Shown: one piece after another, positions 45,510 to 55,915 of the stretch
How the letters are laid out: every line of letters begins with the position of its first letter
Numbering within the stretch: position 1 is the stretch's first letter
Assembly (NCBI GenBank): GCA_020740775.1
Contig: JAHEWK010000001.1
Coordinates: 6,262,001 to 6,326,000, forward strand
Source of the DNA: Ilyonectria destructans
Lineage: Eukaryota; Ascomycota; Sordariomycetes; Hypocreales; Nectriaceae
DNA: 64,000 nucleotides
Direction of reading: 5' to 3'
Notes under the pieces: model-generated
What the model saw: the letters and a program-made list of their open reading frames with translations, nothing else
Database searches by the model: none
Told to the model about the DNA's origin: nothing
Position numbers and translations under genes: made by a program

Positions 45510-47190
45510 ATGGATAACAGCGTCGAGGCTAAGCTGCCGTCGTCGGTCAACGATGACGAGCACGAGGAGCGAGGCGAGATCATCGAGTTGAGCGAGGAGT
45601 ACACTCCCGAGGAAGAGAAGGCAGTGCTCCGCAAGATTGACATGGTCATTCTGCCGTTTGTGAGTGTTTCCCTAGATTGGCATGGCGTCCATCGACACAA
45701 GGACTTGATGGCTAACGCGACGTGCAGATGTGCTTCACCTTCTTCCTCCAGTATCTCGACAAGCAAAGTCTCAGCTATGCGGCCGTCTTTGGTCTAATGA
45801 CCGACCTCAACATGACGAGCTCGCAGTACTCGTGGTGCAGCTCCATCTTCTACGTCGGCCAGCTAGTCTCGGAATATCCCTTCATCTACCTGATGAGTCG
45901 GCTCCAGCTAACCAAGTTTGTCGGCGCAACTGTGTATGTTGACACCACTTTGGCATATCGATAGTGCTGTGTTCGCTAACACTTTCGCGTGAATAGCATC
46001 ATCTGGGGAATCATCTGCATGTGTCTGGCCGCGCCCCAGAACTACACCGGCTTCGCAACCGTGCGCTTCCTACTCGGCTTCAGCGAGGGCGCCGTGTCGC
46101 CGGCCTTCGTCACCATCACGTCCATCTGGTACCGCAAGGAGGAGCACACGCTGCGGACAGCGCTGTGGGTCACCATGAACGGCGTCGCGCAGGTCGTCGG
46201 GTGCCTGCTCATGTACGGCATCGGCAAGAACACGTCGCTGAGCCTCGCCCCCTGGCGCACGCTGTTCCTTGTGTGCGGTGCGCTGACGACGGCCGCCGGC
46301 GTTGCCTTCTTCGTGCTCATGCCGACGGGTCCCAAAGACGCCTGGTTCCTAACACCACGCGAGAAGGAGGTGCTATCCATGCGGATGGCCAAGGACCGCG
46401 AGGGTGGCGACAAGACGAGCTTCTCGCTCGAGCAATTGCGGGAGACGATGCTCGATCCCAAGGCCTGGGCTGTGTTCTGGTTCGGCGTGCTGGTGACGAT
46501 GCAGTCCCCCGTGCTGACCTTTGCGTCGCTCGTCATCAAGTCCATCGGATATAGCCAGCTGGATACGATGCTGTACACGGCGCCGTCCGGTGCGGTTCAG
46601 ATCTTCCTGCTCTGGATTGGTGTTGCCCTCTGCCATTTCTTCCCCAAGCAGCGAACGCTGGTTGTCCTCGTTATGATCATCCCACCCCTCATTGGCAATG
46701 TGTTCCTGATGAAGCTTGACGTGACCGCCGGATGGGGTCTGGTTGTTGCTTCCTGGTTGGTAAGTGAAACAGTCCAATTCTTCACCATCGTCTCTGACCG
46801 AGTACACTTGTATAGGCCTCTTGCATCACAGCAACCCTTTCAATCCTCCTCTCTCTCTCCGCATCGAACGTCAAAGGAAACACAAAGCGCTCCATCACCA
46901 ACGGCATGTTCTTCATCGGCTACTGCGCCGGCTGCATCGGTGCTCCTCAGCTCTGGACCAATAGCCCGCGGTACCAGGAGGGTGTCATCACAGCAATCGT
47001 AACTTGGTGTCTGCTATTCGTGACGGTCCTCATCTACCGCGCCATGTGCATGCGGGACAACAAGCAGCGCGACGAGCAGGCGATCACAGGGCCTGGAAGC
47101 GTGCAGATGGAGGTTGTGCTGGACAAGCACGGAGCACCCAAGTCGGACTTGACTGACAAGGAGGATCGGGAGTTCCGATACAGCTGGTAA
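45510..47190 (+). CDS. MFS permease of the allantoate (Dal5/ACS anion) family
   Basis: Four exons, 45510-45659, 45728-45933, 45997-46759 and 46816-47190, encode 497 residues. The acidic N-terminus runs into EEKAVLRKIDMVILPF and then FFLQYLDKQSLSYA, which is the TM1 signature of the Dal5-like anion:cation symporter family (D-x2-x2-Y-A type). Further hallmarks are QYSWCSSIFYVGQLVSEYP, RFLLGFSEGAVSPAF, SIWYRKEEHTLRTALW and a GFF-like C-terminal NGMFFIGYCAGCIGAPQ block. About 12 membrane helices are visible. Relatives import allantoate, nicotinate, pantothenate, small peptides and similar organic anions across the plasma membrane. Sitting head-to-head with an amidohydrolase, it may import that enzyme's substrate. 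Confidence 0.9.
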
Positions 47191-50100
47191 TTGTTCAGCA
47201 GCACATACGTAGGACAAGTTCCTAGGCCGCTCGGTTGTCTGTAAATCGCACAATAAAGCACATAGTTGGAATCAATTTACAACGCTTGTTGAAAGTATGG
47301 CCCAACTGCCTCGGCTCGTGAATGGTTTTTCGGCAGACTTCTTTGTTCAGCCATGTGGCCCGGGGCCAACGGCCAACTTTGTGATTCGAGACATGTCAGC
47401 AGCAATAACACATGGGAGGCTAGTCCAAGGCTAGGCCGGGAGAAAAATATCTCGATGAAACGGCCGGGGCTTCTATGAGATGAGGCTAAGCGAAAGGGAA
47501 CCTAGTGCGCATTAGCTGGCAAGTGTGTCAGCAATTGGGACATTGGGACATTGGGTTCATCAGATGTCCACTCGGATGCAGATGGGCCTCAGCTTCTTCA
47601 CACGGCGGTGGGCCTTGGAACTGGAACTGGACCGGGGCGAACTTGACGAGGTGAGGCTGGAACCAGGTGAGTCAGAAGAACCCAGCTCCCGGGAAGCGGC
47701 GGAGACATATGCCGTCGAGGAGAAGAATTGGAGAACTCTCGGCCCGTGAATAAGAGTAACACGACAAGGGAGGCATAGCTGAGACGGGGTTCGTGGGAGA
47801 GCGATGGGACTTCGGCACCGGAAAAGGCCTACTGCTCACCGAGTATTCAGACCCAGCCCCCGCCAAGTGGGGAGAGGAAATAGGGCTGAGGAGTTTGCGG
47901 ATTAGCTGAAGCCAGCGAGGAAGGGTGAAGCATGTCGTGATCCTGGCTGAAATTAGTTGCAGGGCCCGATTTGGGCTGGCTTTGGGCCTTCTGGTTTTTG
48001 GGGGCCAAGGACGTGGTTGGTTGTGTTGTGGTGCGTTGCGTTGTCAACATTTTCAGGTCTGTCAGCGTGCGAAAAGTCACCTTAGCGACAAGGCGCCAAG
48101 CGAAAACAGAGCAAGGTCGAGGGTGCAAGAGTGGCGCTCGGTCGTTCGTCTCAACACCACATGTCAAAGGCTGCACGATATGATCTGCAGCAGGACGGGA
48201 AACCGGCTTCCAAGAGGCTTGGAAGCATGCATCACGGGGGCCAAAGAGGAAACCCCATCAAGATCTCCGCTGACAAGGCTGAAGAGGTTAGCTGCGATAC
48301 GCCAAAAACGGGTATATCTTTCACCAACAGCGCCCGCTCCACTGGACGGGTCTCACTTCTTGGTCGCTGAACCGGAGCCGAAGCGGAACATGTCAGCAAC
48401 GAATGGTACAGGCCCACACCACACCACAGCTCGGACGCTTTTTTCTTTTCTGCTTCTCAATTTTGAGGCCCGTCAAGAGACGGCATTGTAGTACCCAATC
48501 TGATGGTTGGGAGCAGGTCATGCTGCTGTCATGCTGAGGTGGCTTCCAAAATACAAAATGGCACACACGTCAACAGCCACGGGCACGAGACCATTGCGTG
48601 AACAGCAACTGGCAAGGGTCTGGGGATAGCGAGATCGCGGGTGAAAAAAGCTTGGTACTGACTAGTGCAACTCACTTTTGTGCGCGTTCTGTGGCGGTGG
48701 AGAAGGAGCCGTGATTTGCTTCATTTCATCGCTACGGTAGCTTACCAGGTGTCTCGTAAAGTCCGGTCGACCTAGCAGGGTGCCGTTCGCCAGCCGCAAG
48801 TAAACAGCCAAGGACGGGGAGGATTGCCAGCTGACATGCGTACCTTGCTTGACTTGGGGTTGTAGGCAGCATGGCGTCGGATTATGTGCTATGCAGGAGT
48901 TGTTGTTGCATTGGAAAAGAAACAAAGAAATGGTTGGGTTACGTGCATTGGTGTACCTAAAGAAAGGGGCGAGGTAATGCTGAGGGATCTTGGTACTCTG
49001 TGGACATGGAGACCATGGCCTCGTATTGTTGTCGCGTGTTTGTCGGTTCCCAGCCGACCAACATGGCGGGCGATCCAACTGGTTCTAGTGTCATAAGCTA
49101 AACTAAACTTTAGTCGTGAGCCTAATTGCAGATTTTCTTTCTTTCCCTGTTGTGCACTCTATCAGTAAGTTGGATCAATTTCGTCCTACGTAGTACATCC
49201 GTTCCAGGGTTGCTTAACCCCTGGATCAATTTCGCTGAGCGACTTGGGACGTAAAATACTTCGTACGCGCTTGTTGGCCCTCGAGGGGGCTGTGCATCGA
49301 GGATGGGACTCAGTTCCAGGGGCGTTAGTGGGTGTCAGTGAACGTTAGTGGGTCCCTGGTTTGTTCCCGTCATCTCCAGGTCTCCATACCTTCACGCCTC
49401 CAGCGCCTTTGCGTCCATGTTCCATGTCCGTGTCCGCGGCCGACTCCTGATGCCTCCATTTATTTGCCCTCCGGCCAGCACGGAGTACGGCGACACGTCA
49501 CAAGGGGGTGGGCTGGGGAATGGATGGGACGCTCATCTCTCTTCCGTCCAGCCAATCCACGGCGTCGCGAGAGTCATTGCTCCGGGGTATGAGTAAGATG
49601 TCTCATCTCTCGTGGGTGCGGTTTGCCACGGGGGACGGAACTTTGACCTCGATGCGTCGCTGAACCTGATCCTGATCCTGAGAGACGACACGACTCTACA
49701 ATGAGGCTCTCTGACCCCCTGAAACCTGCATTCCACCACAGCCCGGTGTTTCCATTCCCCCCCTTTGATCGCTGTGTCATGAACGAGGCTATGTCTCGCT
49801 TCTAAACGCGGAGCGGCTGAGAGGAGGCCAGGAATTTTTTCTCAGACCACCCGTTCATCGAACCCAACCGGCGACTTCTTGACGCCTCCAGCCAAGCTTC
49901 CATGTGCATAACCGAGCATCTATGTACTCGCGTGCAAATGTATGTCAGCTCCGTGGCTGAGGTACCATTTCCAACGTTGGTACCACACTAATGAACCAAG
50001 CGGCAGCGCCACCGGCAATTTGTGCGTTCTATTGGCGGTGCGACGTAGCCAAGGCCAAGGCGGCCAGGGTAGGATGCCAACCCCGTCTCTGTTTCAAGTT

Positions 50101-51344
50101 TGTTCAGTGGGAAGTGGATGGGATGATCGGGGCGTCCAGGGCCTACCGACAGGAGGTCCTGGACGCATCACAGGTACCTACCTACCGCTCGGACTAAAGC
50201 AAGAAGCCTCAGAAGCGCCAGTCAGCGGCATCAACGGGGACTTCAGTATGCAAGGTAGCGCTGATGGGCGGCTTAGGGCAGAGCGTGCATAGGGTGGCGG
50301 CACTGCGGCACTGCGGCATTGCTCGTAGGGCATCGGCTTGCGCGGGCCGCGCCAACTACGACTTGATCTATTACCAGCCGTTGCGCGGTGAGGTGCGGAT
50401 TGTGGACTGCCGAGTACGGAGCTCCAGCTACGCAGTACGTGCTACGGCTACGAATGACGGTACAGACTACGACCAAAGTCCCAATGCATCCACATGGGGT
50501 TGGATGTTATTTCAAGGCACCCAGCACTATGCCCAGCCGGGCCCAGCCGCATACCGTAAACCCTTTCCAGGGGACGGCGGGGGGTTGCGGATGCCCCATA
50601 TCCAATAGCGGCAGCGGGTGCGCTGAAGCGTCCGAGGCTTCCAGGGGATTGGGTGGTACGGGGACCTGCAGCGGCCAAGTTTAGAGGCCTTCGGGGCCTG
50701 AAGGGGAGCAAGGTAGGGCGTAGTAGGTACCTGTGGACGGGGCGGACATGGCTTCCCAAGGGGGGGCGACAGGGGTCCGCTGGTGGGCGCGGGGGGGTGT
50801 GGCGGCCCCTGTTGCAGGTCCGCTGGTGGCTCCTGAGTGGCGGCGCGGCAGTGCTAGGCCCACCTTTCTTTTTTCGACTCGTCTGCATCTCGGGTTTTCC
50901 GTCTCGCTGCACCGCTGCACGGCTTCGCGTCGTCTCTGCAGGGCTTGCTTGTACATTGCGCTCTCTCCACAGCTTCATTGCGACTCCATCAGGCGACCGA
51001 GGGATTGGCGCCATTCACACTCGTTCTTCCTTCCTTCCTGTACTTATTCCTTTATTTCCCTCCCCCCCGGCGTGCTGACTACTTCTTCCTTTCATCCCGT
51101 CTTCTCCTCGTCTTTGTCCCTCCCACTCTTTCGGGAGCTTCATCATCTCCTTGTGTCCTTTCTTTGGCCCATCACTGCATCGCATCACTGCATTACTCTG
51201 CCTCTCCCCCTACACAACACCTGCTGGGCAGGATCCTCCAAAGCTCATCGAAGCTCATCACCACCGAAAGACTCACGCATAGCGCACTCCATACATCCAC
51301 ACACCCAACAACACCTAGGAAACAGGTTCACCAAGCATTCCATC
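47191..51344. other. Long gene-free interval
   Basis: About 4.1 kb. There are short direct repeats such as GGGACATT (about 47535-47556) and CGTTAGTGGGT (about 49321-49353). Open frames such as 47925-48491 and 50448-51014 have no domains. From about 51000 to 51340 the plus strand is strongly pyrimidine-rich, which fits the 5' leader of the bestrophin gene; its reading frame stays open upstream to 50733 but is low-complexity. Confidence 0.5.
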
Positions 51345-52958
51345 ATGGGCGACGAAAGCTACTCCAACGCGTCCGGCAGGACCTTCGTCACACGCCCGAC
51401 CATCGACACCACCAAGATCAATGACCCGATCCAGCAGGTCAAGCAGCAAGACGCGGATCCTAACAAGCGCCTCCAAAGCCTCGACATCCCTCTTGAACAT
51501 GCCCTCTCCCCGCCCTCGCCCAATATGGAGATCAATCCGAACATATTCCGCCGCCAGACCTCGCTCGACATCGACGACTACTTCACGGGCCCTCGCAACA
51601 TTGGCAAGCACTCCAAATGGCCCCTCATCATGCAGATGCACGGCAGCATCATCCCCAAGCTGATTGTCCCGTTGCTCCTCATCAGTGGCTGGGCCTCTGC
51701 CATCACCGCCATCTCCATGAGAGTCCACAGCCTCAGCGTCAACTCGGTCCTCCTGACCATTCTGGGTTTCGTCGTCGGTCTGTCCTTGTCCTTTCGCTCC
51801 TCCACCGCATACGAGCGTTACGCCGAGGGTCGTCGCTTCTGGGGTCAGCTCACTCTCGCCTCCCAGGCTCTTGGCCGCACTTTCTGGATCCACGCGAAGG
51901 ACGTAGCCGATGAGGATCCTCGCGAGGCCATCCTCGAGAAGATCAGCGCCATGAACTTAGTCGTCGCCTTCTCCATCGCCCTCAAGCATTCCCTGCGCTT
52001 CGAGCCCTACAGCACCTACCCCGACCTCCAGCACCTCATCGGTCACCTCAACACATTTGCCAAGGATGCCATCATTGCCGAGCCGGATCTCCCTCTGACC
52101 AGGCGCAAGAACTTCTTCAAGTCCATGGGCGAGTACCTCGGTGTCTCCTTCGCCGCCAGCAACCCCCGAAAGGCCCTCAAGAAGACCACCCAGCACCTCG
52201 GTAACCTACCCCTCGAGATCCTTAACCACCTCGCCCTCACCCTTGATCACATGGTCGAGAACGCACAACTTTCCGTCCCCATGCAACAGACGGTTGCCTA
52301 CAACCACCTCACCATCATGAACGACGTCATGGTCGGCTGCGAGCGTGTCCTCAACACCCCTCTCCCCATTGCCTACAACATCGCCATCAGCCAGATCACC
52401 TTCGTCTACGTCATTCTCCTGCCCTTCCAGCTCGTCGGTACGCTCGAGTGGATCGCCATCCCTGCTACCATTGCCGCCGCATACATCATCTTTGGCCTGC
52501 TCTTCATCGGTCAAGAGATTGAGAACCCCTTCGGCCTCGACGTGAACGATCTGCCTCTGGAGATTTACTGCGATCAGATTGCCAATGATATGGATCTCAT
52601 TGCCGCCTTCGATAAGCGCGAGGCCGCTTCTTTCATTTTCAGCAACAAGAACATGCCCCTCTACCCCGTCAGCTGCGCTCCCGCCAGCGACTGGATGAAG
52701 CGCAGTGATGATAAGCTCCGCGCCATCATCAAGGAGAAGCCCAAGACTGTGTTTGAGTGGCGCCGAGACGCAATGCTTAAGAAGGAGAACCAGCTGACCA
52801 CTCGAAAGCACCGCGTTGTGCATGACCACGACCAGGAGAACGAGGCCGAGATGACCAAGAGTGTCAGCCCCAAGATCACTCCCAAGGTCAGCCCGAAGCC
52901 AGTAAGGGAGCCTACCTTTGTCGATCCCAAGTTCACACCCGGCGATCACAACGTCTAA
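51345..52958 (+). CDS. Bestrophin-family (UPF0187) membrane protein
   Basis: A single exon, 537 residues from the ATG at 51345. A cytosolic N-terminus of about 95 residues precedes the membrane core. The core opens with KWPLIMQMHGSIIPKLIVPLL and shows the hallmark LGFVVGLSLSFRSSTAYERYAEGRRFWGQL, the fungal bestrophin motif. C-terminal helices follow (SQITFVYVILLPFQLVG, IAAAYIIFGLLFIGQEIENPFGLDVNDLPLE). The IENPFG-x-D-x-NDLPL block is diagnostic and corresponds to the calcium/gating region in animal bestrophins. The tail is basic with SPKITPKVSPK repeats. It is likely an anion channel; in filamentous fungi its membrane and physiological role are poorly known. The start was chosen because conservation begins shortly after it. 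Confidence 0.93.
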   Translation: MGDESYSNASGRTFVTRPTIDTTKINDPIQQVKQQDADPNKRLQSLDIPLEHALSPPSPNMEINPNIFRRQTSLDIDDYFTGPRNIGKHSKWPLIMQMHGSIIPKLIVPLLLISGWASAITAISMRVHSLSVNSVLLTILGFVVGLSLSFRSSTAYERYAEGRRFWGQLTLASQALGRTFWIHAKDVADEDPREAILEKISAMNLVVAFSIALKHSLRFEPYSTYPDLQHLIGHLNTFAKDAIIAEPDLPLTRRKNFFKSMGEYLGVSFAASNPRKALKKTTQHLGNLPLEILNHLALTLDHMVENAQLSVPMQQTVAYNHLTIMNDVMVGCERVLNTPLPIAYNIAISQITFVYVILLPFQLVGTLEWIAIPATIAAAYIIFGLLFIGQEIENPFGLDVNDLPLEIYCDQIANDMDLIAAFDKREAASFIFSNKNMPLYPVSCAPASDWMKRSDDKLRAIIKEKPKTVFEWRRDAMLKKENQLTTRKHRVVHDHDQENEAEMTKSVSPKITPKVSPKPVREPTFVDPKFTPGDHNV

Positions 52959-55355
52959 GGCCCGCGTTCTCTTGAGTTGATTGGAGGAAAGAAATATTAT
53001 TAATGCCCTTATCCCGGAAATCTTCAAAGCAAACAATCGTGTTACAAAAACAAAATGGCGTATCAAAATTGGCAAATATTCCCTTGCTCTGTGTTTGTAT
53101 CTTTTTCTAATTCTCGTGCTTGTGAATCTTGGAGGCCCGCGAGAGCCTAGGGTTGGGAGTGAGGAAAGCCGGGATCTGGCATATATCATCGGTTACTTGG
53201 CCTACATTAGCATGTAATCTATCATGTTTCGGACAGGTACAACAAATCACATCAGTTGAAACAAGTCAGTACACGTGCGATGTCTTGCTGTCGATACCTG
53301 GGTTCTCTCGTAGTGCTAGGAGTGCCCGAGCTAAAGGTTGTAGAGTAGAAACGGAATAGTTGGATATTCCGTGGAAACAGCTCGAGGCGTGAATGGTGTC
53401 ACGAACGTAGGAGTTGTCGCACGTCATTGAGAATCTCCCACCCCGAACCTCTAGGGTAATTTCTGATCTCCGTGGTCACAGTGGGGAGATTATCATTCCG
53501 GAGTTTGTGGACGGAACTGAAAGTCGTTGGATATATTCACAGCCGGCCAACACTTAGCTCTCGTTCTGCATTGTCCATTTCTGCAATGGGACGGTCAGAA
53601 TCGCCATCTTAAATATCGATCAGATTTAATACGATGCTCTTTGTATTTGCACAGCTGATGCTTCCACAGCTCAAATCTGGACCCAAAGGCTTGCCGCCCT
53701 TAGGGGGACGCTCGGGGGCTAAGCTCCGGTGGAGCACGGGCGCCAAGGCCAAGGCCAGCGCTACGAGTGGGGGAGCGTTGGACTTAAGCGGGCGACCCTG
53801 AAGACGTCAAACCTTATGTTGATGTTGTCGTCACGTTCAGACTTGTCCCATGGATGGACTCCACTGGGGATGACGAAGAGGTTCTGGGAGTCATTGCAGG
53901 TTTACGTCATGGGTGATCTGGGCGGCTGGTTGGATCAGTAGAGCTTGCTGATCTAGGTGATTTGGGCGACTGGGTGGTTTGAGTTACTGGGTGATCTGGA
54001 GGAACGCCTACGAAACACCGAGATCACCAAGACCCATTTTCTGGAATATTTCTAGAAGCCCATCGAAACGTTGCCGAATTACGTACCGGCCAAAAGTCAC
54101 CAGGACCCTCCATGGTGCGCCACGCATCAGTCGACCACGCTCCAAGTTAGGATCACTCGATCCAGCATGGTCCCTCTCAAGGTTCTCTGAAACACGTTCC
54201 AGTCTGTCGAAAGGTCGGGGTGTAGCTGATCCCAGGAAAATGTAGGAAAATAGGATCCGGCCGGGTAATCATATGGGGGTAGCTTGCACTCAGATTCATT
54301 CCGTTCATTTCCTGCGTGATCCCAGTCCCAACCGTGTCCCATTTCCTTGTTTTCCCTGTTTTCCCACGGGTGCCATTCAAACATAAGTGTATACTCTAAT
54401 CCTAAAGATAATTAGACAATAAACGTAATAGCACAGTTTACGAAAGACCCTTTTCATAAGACTTATTCTTAGTATTTATCTCTCCTAATTTAGGCCTGGA
54501 CAGAACCCTTTGTGACCCAAGACGGAGTGGCCCCAGACGGAGTGATCCAAGACGGAGTGAGTCAAAGAGTGATCCCAGCCCCGGTGGCTCCAAACCCCAG
54601 AGTCCAACTGCATCCTATTTTCCCATTTTCCCATTCGTCATGGGCCTGGATAGAAACCTTCGTGATCCAAGGCGGAGTGATCAGGACGGAGTGACCAAGA
54701 CGGAGTGATCCCAACCGCAGTGGCTCTCAACACCGTTGGTCTGGCTGGAGCGGTCCCAGCTGCGCCCTATTTTCCCATTTTCCCATTTTCTTATTCGTCC
54801 GGGAGTAATCACTCTGACCCACCGACTCGGTTTGTAACTTTATTCCAGTTGTGTTCGTCATCTTCACTCGCGTCCCAGTTACCGATTGGGTTTCTCCTGT
54901 CCACAACGGTACGCCACGTCCAAGCCCACGCCCACGCCCTTGGAAATACACGCGGCCCTCATTTACGCGGCTCTGGAATATGGCCGCGTACCATTTACCA
55001 TTTTCCTATTTTCTGATCTCGCCGGATCGGGACAGACTGGTTTTCCAGATCACTCCAGCCCAGAAGAGTGGGACCCTCTGTCTATAAGTATCCCTCCAGT
55101 TTCCCTCCATTGTTGGATTTCTCTTTTTTTTCCTTCTTCCTTACACACTGCCCGATTACGTAAGAGAGAGAAAGAACGCACTACAGCAAGACATCATCAA
55201 CCGATTAAGTCTGTTCACAGAGCAGTCCTAATCGTGTCGTGTACTCTTGCTGACCTTTGTGAAACGTTTTAGGGAACTACCGTATCGAATTACTACTACC
55301 ACTCAAAGAGTTCTATCATCATTCATTGTGCCCCGTGACTGGTGATTGCTAACAG
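52959..55355. other. Low-complexity, repeat-rich interval
   Basis: More AT-rich than the rest. GATCTGGGCGGCTGG-type degenerate units lie at about 53910-54000. Two diverged direct copies of a unit of about 150 bp lie at about 54495-54645 and 54645-54830. Each contains several GACGGAGTGA decamers followed by CCCATTTTCCCATTTTC tracts, and related fragments extend to about 54240-54380 and 55000. A TATAAGTA element at 55083-55090 followed by a pyrimidine tract is a plausible promoter for the gene starting at 55356. Confidence 0.55.
54495..54830. repeat. Diverged direct repeat array, GACGGAGTGA and CCCATTTTC elements
   Basis: Two copies of about 150 bp start with GGCCTGGACAGAA and GGCCTGGATAGAA respectively. 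Each holds two to three GACGGAGTGA-like decamers, a GTGATCCCA-x-CC core and an end of CCTATTTTCCCATTTTCCCATT. Mismatches suggest an old duplication. There is no coding frame, inverted terminal repeat or target duplication that I can see. Confidence 0.7.
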
Positions 55356-55915
55356 ATGACGCGTCTAGCCGACCATTTTCTCGCGAAAATGGGCATCCGA
55401 TTCTCGAAGCTCCGAAAGGCGAAGCGCGTCGTGGAGGTGGGGGTTGACCCGGTCCTGGGGTCTGATCCCTATGCCTTCAGGTATGAGGCTCAGGCCCAGG
55501 GGCCTAAGCCCAAGTACTACAACCCGATGACCCATAGTTCGCACACGCGTACGGCATCTGCGACATGGGAGTCATACCCGGGTGAGGTACTTGGGCTTCC
55601 GAAACCCCCACCGGAAGCGACATCGTCGGACGAGCGGCGTCGAGCGCAGGTCAGGCCTGTGCCGCCACGAGCATCGGTGCAGACGGTCGAGTGGAGTAGT
55701 AAGAGTATGTTGTCTACGTAGTTGAATCGAGTGTGCTTTCATGACTTACCTTCCTAGGAAACGGTAATCCGCGGAAGATGAAGTCAAAGTCCCGCAGGAG
55801 AGGCGTCCCTCGGCGAAAGCCAGTGATGTCGATCCAGTGGGCAAGTAGCGTTCGGGAGCCTCCCAAACGCTATGGCATATATGATCCCCGCATCCGAAAA
55901 GAGATTTTCGGATAA
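55356..55915 (+). CDS. Spliced orphan gene, small basic protein
   Basis: Two exons, 55356-55704 and 55758-55915, with a 53-nt GTATGT...CCTAG intron, encode 168 residues. I do not recognise a family. The protein is basic: an N-terminal helix with Lys/Arg (KMGIRFSKLRKAKRV), a Pro/Ser/Thr-rich middle, then a very basic segment (NPRKMKSKSRRRGVPRRKP) and a tail with DPRIRKEIFG. There is no signal peptide or membrane helix; the basic patches could bind nucleic acid or direct nuclear import. Support for reality comes from the clean intron with phase-preserving join, the open second exon and an upstream TATA-like element with a pyrimidine leader. It lies amid lineage-specific repeats. Confidence 0.55.

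Noticed and set aside
47925..48491. 188-codon open frame
   Set aside because: Irregular composition, no conserved motif, no neighbouring exon with matching phase.
50733..51344. 204-codon in-frame extension upstream of the bestrophin ATG
   Set aside because: Low-complexity, pyrimidine-rich sequence that fits a 5' leader. Family conservation begins only after 51345.
52206..53189. 327-codon minus-strand open frame
   Set aside because: It lies antisense to the bestrophin gene, whose family motifs are unmistakable. The antisense frame is a mirror of biased codon usage.
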